Translations under genes and position numbers: made by a program
The notes under the pieces: model-generated
The model's database searches: none
The model's input: only the letters and a program-made list of their open reading frames with translations
Told to the model about the DNA's origin: nothing
Part shown: positions 16,125-25,826 of the stretch, piece after piece
Position numbering within the stretch: position 1 is the stretch's first letter
Layout: every line of letters begins with the position of its first letter
Assembly: GCF_000270245.1 (NCBI RefSeq)
Contig: NC_015635.1
Coordinates: 1,984,001-2,048,000 of the forward strand
Origin: Microlunatus phosphovorus NM-1
GTDB lineage: Bacteria; Actinomycetota; Actinomycetes; Propionibacteriales; Propionibacteriaceae
Reading direction: 5' to 3'
DNA length: 64,000 bases

Positions 16125-17327
16125 TCATACCTCCGATCCGTAGAAGATACTCATCAACTGCAGGTGGTCCGCGAGGTCCACATCATTCTGCCCGCGGACC
16201 CGCGCAACCGCGTCCTCTAGCAGGACGAGGCCGACGAGCAGGAATGCGCAGGCGTGGTGCGCGATGGTCGCAGGCGGAAGACACTTGGCGCGGGCGTCCG
16301 ATACCCGGCACGCGGCCTCGGCCACAGTGTGGCAGGCGTGCACGAGGGCCAGGCGGGCGGGCCACCGCGGGCCGAGCGCTTCCGGTAGGCCGTGGCTGTC
16401 CGCCAGTAGGCTGGGGAGATCGGCTAACAGCCGGGCACGGCCGGGAAGCGTGGGAACCTGAACGTCAGCGGCCTCGCCGTCGACGACGACTCGGCCGGAG
16501 CCGCTGCCGTCGGCGAAGGCGTCCCACATCGACACCGACAGCAGGAGTTTACCGACGTCATAGCACGGGTCCAGGTCTTCTAGCGAGCCCCGGGGGTCAA
16601 TGAGGCGCACTCCCGCCGCCCCCATGACGACGTTGCGAGTGTTGAGGTCGCCGTGCACGGGCGGTGCCAGGTGGGCTGGCTCGAGTGGCGGTAGCAGCGC
16701 GGCGGCCTCGGCGAGGACCTCCCGGAGCGGACGACACGCCACGCTGTTGACACGCATGCCCCTACCGGCGAGCGCCGCTGCGGGGACGACACCCTCCAAG
16801 AAAGACCATCGGCGCCAGATCCGTCCGACCAGGGTGCGGGCCAAGTTACCCGGCTCCGAAGGGCGGCGTTCCTGCCAGCCTCGCACGCAGAGGGTCTCGA
16901 CCACCTCGAGTAGCCGCTGCCGGCTTCGCGACGGGTTCTGCAGCAGGTGCTCGCCCTCGGCCCAGGGCATGATGTGCGCGCTCCAACCGTCGCCGTCAAG
17001 CTCGTGCAGTACGGGTACGTGCAACTCTGCGACCGCGGGGAGCATGCGCCGAAGGAACGCCACTTGGCGAGGCTTGAGCCGGAAAGAATGCAGGTCGTGA
17101 CCGTCCACGGCGGCCGGATCGGCGCCGAGAACCTTGACCACGCCGCGGCCATCCGGGCCCATGGTCTCATAGAGCAAGGTTCGGCTGAGCCCTGGCGGCA
17201 GGGGGCCGACGATGTCTATGCCGAGCCGCTCCAGCGCAGTACTAAGATCGGCGAGCGCTGGCCGTACCCCCGCCGACGCGTGCGGCGCACGCTGCAAGAT
17301 CTCAGTCTCCGAACCGCCGTCCACCAT
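16125..17327 (-). CDS. Aminoglycoside-phosphotransferase-family kinase
   Basis: The 400-residue protein has a VVKVLG lysine strand, the APH catalytic loop HGDLNTRNVV (Asp, Asn) and the metal motif LIDPRG. It should phosphorylate a small molecule using ATP or GTP. It is the first gene of the operon phosphotransferase-HIT-methyltransferase-nucleotidyltransferase, which has no gaps. The ATG at 17327 gives a sensible N-terminus; a GTG at 17384 would add 19 Arg-rich residues. The gene is divergent from a methyltransferase across about 210 bases that must hold both promoters. Confidence 0.85.
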   Translation of the reverse strand: MVDGGSETEILQRAPHASAGVRPALADLSTALERLGIDIVGPLPPGLSRTLLYETMGPDGRGVVKVLGADPAAVDGHDLHSFRLKPRQVAFLRRMLPAVAELHVPVLHELDGDGWSAHIMPWAEGEHLLQNPSRSRQRLLEVVETLCVRGWQERRPSEPGNLARTLVGRIWRRWSFLEGVVPAAALAGRGMRVNSVACRPLREVLAEAAALLPPLEPAHLAPPVHGDLNTRNVVMGAAGVRLIDPRGSLEDLDPCYDVGKLLLSVSMWDAFADGSGSGRVVVDGEAADVQVPTLPGRARLLADLPSLLADSHGLPEALGPRWPARLALVHACHTVAEAACRVSDARAKCLPPATIAHHACAFLLVGLVLLEDAVARVRGQNDVDLADHLQLMSIFYGSEV

Positions 17328-17538
17328 CAACTCATGATGGCACAACGACCCGCCCCATGCCCGCCTCCGAGCGCCAGTCGTCACGAGCTCCGGACCAACG
17401 CATTACCCTGGTGTGAGCCCGGTCGACGGGAGACGACGACCTCGAAGGTGATGCCATGTGCGCGGTCAAGGTCCACCGGCCAGCGGCGGGCCGGCGTGAG
17501 CCTTCGCACCCCGTCCCGCCGTTTACAGCCGGACAACA

Positions 17539-18318
17539 ATGAGTGGGCCGGCGTCGGACCGGGCCGCGGCAGCGTACGCCTACATCGCGCGCATCGACGA
17601 AGTCCCCGGCTGGCTGCACGCGCTCGATGCCCATCTGCTGATCCGGGCCGCGAGCGAACTCGAGCGCGCGGGCGTCCGGGGCGACGTCCTGGAGATCGGC
17701 GTATATCGAGGCCGAACCGCGCTCCTCCTTGGCTTTCTGCCTGCCGGTGGCGAGCGGCTTGTGCTGTGTGACGTGTTCGACAGCGACGGCCCGGTGGGCC
17801 CGTACAACGCCGCGGACAACGCCCGCTGGTACGACCGGCCCCGGGCGCAGGAGTTCCTAGAACGGTTCCGCCGCGTCCACGGCAGTGAACCACTGCTCCA
17901 CGTCGTCCCGTCCTCCGACCTGGGCGCGCTCGTCCCCGCGGGCTCGGTTCGGCTCTTGCACCTCGACGGCGCCCACGACTACCCGACCGTCGCCGAGGAC
18001 CTGCGGCTGTGCATCAGGCTTCTTGTCGCGGGTGGGGTCCTCGTTGTGGACGACTACCTCAAGCCGCACCTCCCCGGGGTGGGCGCGGCGACCTGGGAAC
18101 TGCTTGCCGGGACCCCCGAGTTGGAGATTATCGGGCTCACCGACGACAAGATTTATCTCGCCTTCCGCTCTGGGCGGGCGGAGAGCCTGCGGGAGGCGCT
18201 CGCCGCGGAGGTGTGTGTCCAGGAGGGCTGGCGGGTTGACCGGCACTGGATTCACGGGGTCGAGATACCGCGCCTGATACCGCGCCCGGCGCCTGGCCCA
18301 GACTGGGACCGCGCCTGA
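17539..18318 (+). CDS. SAM-dependent methyltransferase (Methyltransf_24/TylF-like)
   Basis: 259 residues. Motif I is VLEIGVYRGRTALLLG (about 51-66), followed by LVLCDVFDSDGPVG, LLHLDGAHDYPTVAEDL (the metal-binding D-x-H pattern of TylF-like O-methyltransferases) and VLVVDDYLKP. It probably methylates a hydroxyl of a sugar or small molecule. It is the first of two plus-strand genes facing away from the phosphotransferase operon and is probably part of the same biosynthetic or modification locus. Confidence 0.85.
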   Translation: MSGPASDRAAAAYAYIARIDEVPGWLHALDAHLLIRAASELERAGVRGDVLEIGVYRGRTALLLGFLPAGGERLVLCDVFDSDGPVGPYNAADNARWYDRPRAQEFLERFRRVHGSEPLLHVVPSSDLGALVPAGSVRLLHLDGAHDYPTVAEDLRLCIRLLVAGGVLVVDDYLKPHLPGVGAATWELLAGTPELEIIGLTDDKIYLAFRSGRAESLREALAAEVCVQEGWRVDRHWIHGVEIPRLIPRPAPGPDWDRA

Positions 18319-18756
18319 GCGGCGTCGGCTGTCGCAGCCGGCCCAGAGCGGCCCCACCTCGTTCCGGAGGAAGTGTCTGTCACCTTTCACGTCCGCCACC
18401 GGGCATCAGGCAGAAGCCCTCCCGATCGGTCCGGCGATGTCGTCGTAAGGCTATTCTCGCCGAGTGTCCACGGCAACGCCTTCCGCCAGCCGTCGGTGAC
18501 GAGGGCGGCTCTCAACCTCCCGAACCCAAGGCTGGAAGCGCGCTGCGCGGACCCGGGCCACGACGTCCAGGCGGCCGGCCAACGGCAGCCCGGCGATCCA
18601 GCGCCGGTCGACCGCCCGCCGGGCCCACGGCAGCAGCCTCTACCTAGAGGGATTCGTAGGCTCGTTCGCGTCGATGGCGACCGTCGCCGCTCGCATCCTG
18701 CAACGGGGGTACGCTCGACCACCATCAACGCCGTACAGGACGGAGGTGATGAAGGG
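18319..18756. other. Gap without a supported gene
   Basis: The glycosyltransferase frame extends upstream into this stretch, but the extension is Arg/Pro/Gly-rich and unlike a protein. Another plus frame (about 18500-18770) reads a more protein-like LYLEGFVGSFASMATVAAR, but it opens just after a stop and has no start. I regard it as a possible gene fragment only. Confidence 0.4.
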
Positions 18757-19848
18757 TTGCCGCGCCTCTCCGTAATCGTCCCCTATTTCAATCGTCGCGA
18801 ATTCCTGGCCGACGCCCTGCGCGGCATCGCGCAGCAGACGGTGCCGGTCGAGGACATCATCTGCGTCGACGACGGGTCCACCGATCGCTCCGACGAAATC
18901 GTGCAGGCCTTTGAGGACGAGTTGCCGATTCGGTCCGTGCGACTAGCCCGGAACGGAGGTATCGGCGTGGCGAAGCGGTACGGGGCTTCCCTCGCCGGGA
19001 GCGACCATCTGGTGTTCTGCGACTCCGACGACGTGTGGCTCCCCACCCACGTCGAGCAGTTGATGCGCGAAGTCGACGCCGGGTACGACATCGTGTCCCC
19101 TCGGGTGTACCGCACCGAAGACGTGCCGCCGGGCCGCACTGCGCTACGTCCAGGCGACGCGCGCAGCACTTGGCCCGCGCCCGCGTGGCCCTCTGCAACC
19201 GACCGCCGGTCCGTCCTGGAGCAAATGGTGCTGCACAACAAGATATTCGCAGGCGCCGTGCTGCGCCGGTCGGCGTACGAGGCCGTGGGCGGCTACGCGT
19301 CCCAGCGAGCGGCGGAGGACTGGGACCTGTGGCTGCGGGTCCTCCACCGCGGCGCATCAGTCCGTTGGCTCGACGAGCCTACCGTCATCTACCGCGTCCA
19401 CGGCTCGAACGTTTCGTACTCGGAGGACATGCAGCCGGGTCGGATCGCGACACTGCGCCGGTTTGCCGACATCGCCGGGTCCGACGCACCGCTGCGGACG
19501 CTCACCCTTGCCAGCCTCGCCTGCTGCGCGGGGACGGCCGAACTGAAGCGCGCCTTCCCCGGAGAGCCGGACTGGGGCGACGCCGGACCGTGGCTGTCCG
19601 TGCCACGGAACCGGGAGCTCGTCGGGGACGCGCTCGCCCGCATCCCCGGCACCGGACCCCTAGAGTGGGTCCGCGCTGGTGTCCTCGGGGGCGGAGCCTG
19701 CGTAGCCTTGCACTGCGGGGTGGACGGCCACCCGCACGAGGTCGTCGTGGCGGGAAACCCGTGGCCGGAGCGGGTCGAGCATGTCGTCCCGCTGGCCGCG
19801 CACAACAACGAGGGGTGCCGGGTATGCGTGTCGCCGGTTTCGCCGTGA
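18757..19848 (+). CDS. Family 2 glycosyltransferase
   Basis: The 363-residue GT-A enzyme reads LPRLSVIVPYFNRREFL at the N-terminus. It then shows IICVDDGSTDRSDE (nucleotide-sugar binding), FCDSDDVWLP (DxD metal site) and AAEDWDLWLRVLHRG (catalytic ED). A C-terminal helical domain follows. I chose TTG at 18757 because GGAGGTGAT lies about 8 bases upstream and the fold begins right there; upstream in-frame sequence is not protein-like. It transfers an activated sugar to an unknown acceptor. Confidence 0.88.
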   Translation: MPRLSVIVPYFNRREFLADALRGIAQQTVPVEDIICVDDGSTDRSDEIVQAFEDELPIRSVRLARNGGIGVAKRYGASLAGSDHLVFCDSDDVWLPTHVEQLMREVDAGYDIVSPRVYRTEDVPPGRTALRPGDARSTWPAPAWPSATDRRSVLEQMVLHNKIFAGAVLRRSAYEAVGGYASQRAAEDWDLWLRVLHRGASVRWLDEPTVIYRVHGSNVSYSEDMQPGRIATLRRFADIAGSDAPLRTLTLASLACCAGTAELKRAFPGEPDWGDAGPWLSVPRNRELVGDALARIPGTGPLEWVRAGVLGGGACVALHCGVDGHPHEVVVAGNPWPERVEHVVPLAAHNNEGCRVCVSPVSP

Positions 19849-19863
19849 TCGTCCGGTCCTGGC

Positions 19864-20706
19864 CTATCGAGGGACGCCGAGGCCTATCCGGTCCAGGTAT
19901 CCGAGGACGGCGTCGGCGAGATCCGTGGGCCAGGGCACGTCGGCGGCCGCCGCGACAGCTGGGGCCTCCGCGAGGAAGAGCCGCAGGGCCGCCTCTCGCG
20001 CGTCGAGGACCGACTGCCGTTCCGGCTGAGGCACGGGCAACTGCTCCAGCAGGGTCCGGTGCCGCGGGGAGAGCTTGAAGCTGTACTGCTTCGGGCCGGT
20101 TACCGGCTGGGGCTTGTTGGCTTCGGCGAACAGCTGGTAAAGGAGGGAGTGGATGGTCCCGACGGCGACGACGCCGAGGAGCCAGTCCTCGCGGACGAGC
20201 ACGGTTTGGATGTTCGCCGCCGTCCGCAGCGTCTCCCGGACAGCCGTAGAGATGGTGTCAGGGTCCGGTGGCGGGTCGTCTGGGGCCGGGATGGACGCGG
20301 TGAGGTCGTCCCGGTCGAAGATGCTCACCCGTCGCCGCAGGTTCGTACGAGGGAGCTCGGAGACCCGTTCGCTGAAGATGTCGAAGCGCTCGCATCCGGG
20401 GGTCAGGGCGTAAAAGCAGCCGGGCGCGATCGGTATGGCGCTGACTGTCGGGGTGATCTCGGCCAGCCACTTCGTCCACGCGGCCGCGAAGGCGTCGAAG
20501 TCTTCGTCGCGCACCGCGAGGCTGATGTCCAGGTCGCTCGCCGCGTCGGCGGCCCCGCGGCCGAACGCACCGTGCAACCACATGGCGCGGACCCGCTCGT
20601 CCCGCGCGAAGACCTCCGCGGCCCGGTCGAACAGCGGACCGTAGCCGTCAGGGTAGACCTCGAAGCCGTCGGGGCGCTTCCGAGACGCGTGCCTATCGAT
20701 TGTCAT
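19864..20706 (-). CDS. Nucleotidyltransferase (polymerase-beta superfamily)
   Basis: 280 residues. WLHGAFGRGAADAASDLDISL carries the Gly-x-Phe-Gly...Asp-x-Asp signature near residue 50, and a further carboxylate lies in CERFDIFSE. The C-terminal half is helical, as in aminoglycoside adenylyltransferases. The ATG at 20706 is preferred over an upstream ATG at 20715. It converges with the GT2 gene (15-base gap). It probably adenylates or otherwise nucleotidylates a small molecule; it is the second nucleotidyltransferase of this block and not closely similar to the first. Confidence 0.83.
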   Translation of the reverse strand: MTIDRHASRKRPDGFEVYPDGYGPLFDRAAEVFARDERVRAMWLHGAFGRGAADAASDLDISLAVRDEDFDAFAAAWTKWLAEITPTVSAIPIAPGCFYALTPGCERFDIFSERVSELPRTNLRRRVSIFDRDDLTASIPAPDDPPPDPDTISTAVRETLRTAANIQTVLVREDWLLGVVAVGTIHSLLYQLFAEANKPQPVTGPKQYSFKLSPRHRTLLEQLPVPQPERQSVLDAREAALRLFLAEAPAVAAAADVPWPTDLADAVLGYLDRIGLGVPR

Positions 20707-20772
20707 AAGGCACAACTATGGCACGCTCGACCGCCGTGCCGGAGGGAGCCTCCCGTCTCCGTCGTTACCGCG

Positions 20773-21492
20773 TCATGTCTGCTCCGTCAGGGAGGGGGCG
20801 AAGGTCAACAGGTCCCAGTAGGCGTAACGTGTGCGCGGCATGTCGGGGGCAGGCAGCCGCTCTAGCGCCCGAATGGCGGGTGCGACGTGCCGACGCCACG
20901 ACTCCTCGCTCACCGACCACAGCACCGAGGATGCGGCCTGACGCAGGTCTTGCGCTTCCTGCCGCGGGGTCTGCTGGTAGGGGTGGGGGTCGAGGGCCTC
21001 CACCCGGCACAAGAGACCGGCCGCGGATGCCTCAGCCACGAGGTCCTCGCGGACCGCGCCCGGGGGCGAGCGGCGCAGGTTCCGGCGCATCGGGCCGAGG
21101 ATGGCCCGGATGGTGTCGGTGCTTCCGGGCGTGGGCTGGGGAAGGAAGCAGAGGAGAACACCATCGTCTGTGAGGACTCGGGCAACCTCTGCCATCGCCC
21201 CGGGACGGCCCAGGACCCGGGTGGAGCTCGTCACAAGCAGCGGGACCGCGTGCGAGGCGAGCGGGAGCTTCTCCCCCCGGGCCAGCACGGTCCTGCACGC
21301 AGCGGTCCGCGCCAACTCGTGGTCGTCCTCGATACAGACGCCGCCGAGGTGGGACGCGAGCCCCCCGGCTCCCAGCTCCACCACACGGGTCAGATTGGGC
21401 AACCGCTCTCGCATCTGGTCGACGAACCACCGGCTCCGCTCGTAGATGCTCGAGCCCAGCCAGTATGCAGCCGCCTCACTACCGGACACCAT
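20773..21492 (-). CDS. SAM-dependent methyltransferase-like protein
   Basis: 239 residues. RVVELGAGGLASHLGG is the glycine-rich motif I (about 36-51), then CIEDDHELARTA, a VLLCFLPQPTPGSTDTIRA stretch and a helical tail (SEESWRRHVAPAIRALERL). The start at 21492 has GAGGTGG 9 bases upstream; ATG at 21501 directly abuts that site. It is the third methyltransferase in the block and lies in the same direction as the adjacent nucleotidyltransferase. Confidence 0.78.
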   Translation of the reverse strand: MVSGSEAAAYWLGSSIYERSRWFVDQMRERLPNLTRVVELGAGGLASHLGGVCIEDDHELARTAACRTVLARGEKLPLASHAVPLLVTSSTRVLGRPGAMAEVARVLTDDGVLLCFLPQPTPGSTDTIRAILGPMRRNLRRSPPGAVREDLVAEASAAGLLCRVEALDPHPYQQTPRQEAQDLRQAASSVLWSVSEESWRRHVAPAIRALERLPAPDMPRTRYAYWDLLTFAPSLTEQT

Positions 21493-22136
21493 GTCGATCA
21501 TCCACCTCTAATACAGCCACCAGATATACAACTGTATGCCCGCCAGGGGCATCACGCGTGGCTGAAATCGAAGAGTCGGCTCATCAGTCTTTGACGGGTC
21601 GGCTCGATGATCACGATAACTCGGTGGTTGTTCGTTCTTCGAACCCTCAGCCTGCCTTGAGGTGCATGCGCCAGCTTAATTGCCGTTGCTTCGCCAGCGA
21701 AGCCAGTGCGTTATTCGGCTGCGTCTGGCAACAAAATGCTTCTCTCTGGGCATCACCTAATCGCGCCCATCCCCGAACTTAGGTACATAGAGCACTCACT
21801 AAAAACGCAAACAACGACCTCTGACTTCTGGGCAGTCTTCGGAGTCTAAGTTGAGTCTGCTAGAGCACAGGTTGACTGGAACATTACGGCGGAGCGGGAA
21901 CCGAAAAGTGCGATGGCCAGACCACGGGGACGGCGGATCTCAACCCGCTCAGCCTGCAAGGAACTGCTGAGTCTAGATCGCGGTGGGTCGACCTCGAACA
22001 CGGGGACCAAATGATCCTGCTCCAGCGTGGCAATCGGAGCAGACGTCCGAGTCGTACTCGCGAGTTCTTCACGCTCCCAGATTTGCTTGTTGGGGGACCT
22101 TGGGCGGTGGTCGTCTGAAGATGTACCGTTTGAACC
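21493..22136. other. Gap without a supported gene
   Basis: About 640 bases of visibly lower GC than the genes to the left. Short open frames here lack start signals and family motifs. It holds the promoter of the methyltransferase (minus) and of the P-loop kinase (plus); I see nothing else I can name. Confidence 0.4.
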
Positions 22137-22715
22137 ATGAGTGCTATGCGCGACTCACGTCCGATTGTCGACAATCCAGGGGACCTGCAACTGTCCAGGT
22201 CGCAGAGGAGCACCTCCGAACGCCCAGCAAGTCTCGTCATCCTTCGCGGCAACTCTGCCTCCGGAAAAACTACCGTAGCACGCGCACTCAGAGAGCGACT
22301 CCATCAACCGGTTGCCTGGGTGGAGCAAGACTACCTTCGCAGAACGGTTCTGATGGAACCCGATGAGCCCGCGACTTCGACTATCCATCTCGTGGACACG
22401 GTTGCCAGGTACGCACTTGAGGAAGGATTCTTTACGGTTCTGGAAGGAATTCTGCCTTCTTGTCACTACACAGAGGTACTCTCAGCTCTCCTTCGTGACT
22501 ATTGTGATACCACGCACTGCTTTTATTTTGACATCCCTCTTCAGGAAACGCTGTTACGGCACGAAACTCGAAGTCTGCGCGATGTTATTCCGTCAGCAAA
22601 CCTGCGGTCTTGGTACAGGCAACGCGATACAATTCCGAACTTGTCGGAGACTATCATCGGGGTCGCCAGCTCGGCACATGAGACGGTGGAACTCATCGTC
22701 AAGAGATTTCAGTGA
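22137..22715 (+). CDS. Small P-loop kinase (AAA_33/zeta-like)
   Basis: The 192-residue protein has Walker A GNSASGKTT (residues 38-46), an Asp-containing strand in WVEQDYLRR and a lid-like arginine-rich helix (LLRHETRSLRD). This resembles chloramphenicol-phosphotransferase or zeta/AAA_33-type kinases that phosphorylate small molecules, nucleotides or nucleotide sugars. The base composition is clearly lower in GC than the flanking genes, suggesting separate transfer. Start ATG 22137 or 22146; no strong ribosome-binding site is visible. Confidence 0.75.
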   Translation: MSAMRDSRPIVDNPGDLQLSRSQRSTSERPASLVILRGNSASGKTTVARALRERLHQPVAWVEQDYLRRTVLMEPDEPATSTIHLVDTVARYALEEGFFTVLEGILPSCHYTEVLSALLRDYCDTTHCFYFDIPLQETLLRHETRSLRDVIPSANLRSWYRQRDTIPNLSETIIGVASSAHETVELIVKRFQ

Positions 22716-22932
22716 TTGCATCAACCCTGCATGGCTAACTGAAGTGACAGGTGCGCGATTCCTGATGGACTCGACAACTCGGGCCGGGCCTCATATCTGA
22801 GCCCTGATCCACCGATGATCATGGAATCTGGCGGTTTGGCGGGCGTGTCTGGAACCGAGAATGTCCCCCTGACCAGGGAGAATGGTGATTACGACGTCAT
22901 CATTCGAGCCAGTCAGAGGGGACACCTCGTAA

Positions 22933-24333
22933 GTGAAAGCATGCCATAGGGTCCGGCCGGTTTTCGATGATCCGAATCTGGTGGGTTGTGCGGGTCTGCT
23001 GCCTGCGCTGCTGCTGGGTGAGTCGGCGGGTTTGCATGAGCTGCTCGGCGGGCATCTGAGCGTGGGCTCGGCGAACGCGGCGGTGAAGTCGGCCGGGGTG
23101 ATCGCTGGGATGCTGACTGGTGCGGACAGCATCGACGACCTGGGCGTGTTGCGGCACGGCGGGATGCCGCGGCTGTTCGGCGATGTCCGGGCGCCGTCGA
23201 CCTATGGCACGTTCCTGCGGTCGTTCACCCACGGCCATGTCCAGCAGCTGGACGCGGTCTCCTCACGGTTGCTGGCCGGGCTGACCGCCCGGGTGCCCGG
23301 CCTGATCAAGGGTGCTACCGATCCGGGTGGGATCGCGTTCGTGGATCTCGACGACACGATCGGTGAGGTCCACGGTTACGCCAAGCAGGCCGCCGCCTAC
23401 GGCTACAGCAAGGTGTTCGGTTTGAACGCGATGGTCGCGGTGGCCTCGACGCCGCTGGCGGCGCCGGTGATCGTCGCGTCGTCGCTGCGGAAGGGCAACA
23501 CCGCCTCCGGTTCAGGGTCGGCGCGGATGCTGACCCGCGCCGTCGCGACGGCCCGGCAGGCCGGGGTGACCGGCCGGCTGATGGGCCGGGCCGATTCCGC
23601 GTTCTACCGCCACGATCTGGTCACGGCCATGATGAAGGCGCGGATGTGGTTCTCGGTCACCGCCCGGATGAACACTGCGGTGAAGTCCGCGATCGCTCGG
23701 ATCGGCGAGGACGCGTGGACGCCGATCAAGTATCCGAACGCGGTCTGGGAGGCCGACGACACCGTTGCTGGTGGCGGTTACTGGGTCTCTGATGCCGAGG
23801 TCGCCGAGACCTGCTTCGTCGCGTTCTCCAGCAAGAAGAAGGCCCAACAGGTGCCGTGCCGGCTGGTCGTGCGCCGCGTCCGCCGGCTCCAGCCAAGAGC
23901 ATCCGACGGGAGTGTGCAGGGTGAGCTGTTCGCCGCGCACCGTCACCACGCGTTCATCACGAACTCGACCCTGTCGATGGTCGCTGCTGATCAACATCAT
24001 CGTGGCCACGCGATCATCGAGCAGGTCATCGCCGAACTCAAAGACGGACCACTGGCCCACCTGCCATTAGGGAGATACGCGGCGAACGCGGCCTGGCTTG
24101 CCCATGCGGTGATCGCGTTCAACCTGGCCCGCGCCATCGGCGTCCTCGCCGGTAAGAAGCATGCCCGGGCACGCTGGGCCACCCTCCGCGCCCAGCTGAT
24201 CAACCTGCCCGGCCGGATCGCGGTCAGCGGCCGACGACTCACCCTGCACCTGCCCCGAGACTGGGCTTGGGCCGAGCCATGGCAGACGGTGTTCGACGGC
24301 GCCACCGGACCACCCAGCATCCGCGCCGCCTGA
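22933..24333 (+). CDS. IS1380-family transposase
   Basis: 466 residues with the DDE transposase core of IS1380: IAFVDLDDTIGEVHGYAKQ (first Asp), GRADSAFYRHDL (second Asp) and HHRGHAIIEQVIAELKDGPL (Glu in the C-terminal helix). The GTG start at 22933 is the first in-frame start after the inverted repeat. The frame is intact. The nested IS4 element lies downstream of the stop, so activity could be retained. Confidence 0.92.
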   Translation: MKACHRVRPVFDDPNLVGCAGLLPALLLGESAGLHELLGGHLSVGSANAAVKSAGVIAGMLTGADSIDDLGVLRHGGMPRLFGDVRAPSTYGTFLRSFTHGHVQQLDAVSSRLLAGLTARVPGLIKGATDPGGIAFVDLDDTIGEVHGYAKQAAAYGYSKVFGLNAMVAVASTPLAAPVIVASSLRKGNTASGSGSARMLTRAVATARQAGVTGRLMGRADSAFYRHDLVTAMMKARMWFSVTARMNTAVKSAIARIGEDAWTPIKYPNAVWEADDTVAGGGYWVSDAEVAETCFVAFSSKKKAQQVPCRLVVRRVRRLQPRASDGSVQGELFAAHRHHAFITNSTLSMVAADQHHRGHAIIEQVIAELKDGPLAHLPLGRYAANAAWLAHAVIAFNLARAIGVLAGKKHARARWATLRAQLINLPGRIAVSGRRLTLHLPRDWAWAEPWQTVFDGATGPPSIRAA

Positions 24334-24358
24334 CCACCCGCCCCAACCCCGAGGGCCC

Positions 24359-25826
24359 CAATGTCGCTTCTTTAGAGTTACATGGGTGTAGTCTCTGTTT
24401 GTGGCTGGTGTGACGCGTGAGGTGAGGTCGGCGGAGGAGCGGTTGCCTGATCGGGTCTCGATCGGGGTGCTGGCACGGTCGTTCCCGGCGGCGGTGCTGG
24501 ATGAGGTGATCGAGGCGGCAGGGGTGCGGGAGGTCCGGTATCGGCGGCTGCCGGCTCGGTTGATGATGGTATTCACGCTGGCGTGCTGGCTGTTCATGCG
24601 GTCGGGGTACGGGTTGGTGCTGTCGAGGCTGGCCGATGCGCAGGCGTTGACGGGTGGCGGCTGGGGAGACTGGCAGGCTCCGGGAACGGGATCGATCACG
24701 AAGGCGAAGGCGAAGCTGGGCGCGGAGCCGTTCAAGCTGTTGTTTGCGCGGACGACGGTGCCGGCGGGGACGCCTGTGACGCCCGGGGTCTTTCATGCCG
24801 GGCTGCGGGTGGTGACGGTCGACGGGTTCACCCTGGATGTGCCGGACACGGCGGCGAACGAGGGGTTCTTCGGCCGTGGTGGCAACGGCAGCAGGTCGCA
24901 GAATCCGTATCCGCAGCTGCGGGCGCTGGTGCTGGCCGAGTCCGGAACCCGGGTGCTGCTGGCCGCCGCCCATGGGCCGTCCAGCACCGGCGAGCAGACC
25001 CTGGCCGTCGATCTGCTGCCCGCGCTCGACAGCGGGATGCTGGTGCTGGCCGACCGGAACTTCGCCTCCTGGAAGCTGTGGCAGGCGGCCGCCGGGACCG
25101 GCGCGCAGCTGTGCTGGCGGATGTCGGCATCGTTCACTCTGCCAGTGCGGCAGGTGCTGGACGACGGCACCTACCTGTCCCAGCTGAACCCGCCCTCCAA
25201 GAAGGACGGCGACCCGATCCCGGTCCGGGTGGTCGAGTACTCGGTGACCACCACCGACACCCACGGGGTCGAGACCTCCGAACTGTTCGCGCTGGCCACC
25301 ACCCTGCTCGACGCGCAGGCGTACCCGGCGATCGAGCTGGCCCAGCTCTACCACGCCCGCTGGCAGGCCGAGACCGGTATCGCCGACCTGAAGACCACCA
25401 TCCGCGGCGGCCCCGAAGTGCTGCTCCGCTCCAAGACCCCCATCATGGTCGAGCAAGAATTCTGGGCCATGCTGTGCGTCTACCAGGCGATCCGCGACCT
25501 GATCGGCTACGCCACACCCGCCGGGCTCGACCCCGGCCGGATCAGCTTCAAACGCGCCTTCCAAGCCGCCCAGGACTCCACGACCCGGGCGGCTCTCTCC
25601 CCCCAGCCGACCTGACCCGCGCCCTGGCCCACCTCGCCACGCAACTGACCAAACCCGCCAACCTGATCCCCACCCGCGACGGCCGCACCGCACCCCGCGC
25701 CCGTAAACGCGGCGGCTCCCACCGCTACGAACGCCGCAAGAGCAACGCCGCACCAGTCCGCACCGTCACCCACACCATCGTCCTCCACCCCCTCAAACCA
25801 CCCCAACCCTAAAAGAAGCGACATTG
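24359..25826 (+). mobile_element. IS4-family element nested in the IS1380 element
   Basis: The inverted repeats are CAATGTCGCTTCTTT (24359) and its complement ending at 25826. A perfect 10-base target duplication CCGAGGGCCC flanks it (24349-24358 and 25827-25836), the length expected for IS4. It inserted just after the IS1380 transposase stop. Confidence 0.93.
24401..25812 (+). pseudogene. IS4-family transposase with a C-run frameshift near the C-terminus
   Basis: The main frame (24401-25615, GTG start, 404 residues) has the IS4 core: VVTVDGFTLDVPDT (first Asp), VLADRNFASWKLW (second Asp) and the Y(2)R(3)E(6)K-like YHARWQAETGIADLK. The expected C-terminal tail (TRALAHLATQLTKPANLIP ... RKRGGSHRYERRKSN) lies in another frame up to 25812. 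The shift falls at a run of six C (25599-25604), so it is a one-base indel, transcript slippage or an assembly error. Confidence 0.8.

Noticed and set aside
18373-18756. A 128-residue N-terminal extension of the GT2 gene
   Set aside because: The extension is compositionally unlike protein, and a strong ribosome-binding site precedes the TTG at 18757 where the fold begins.
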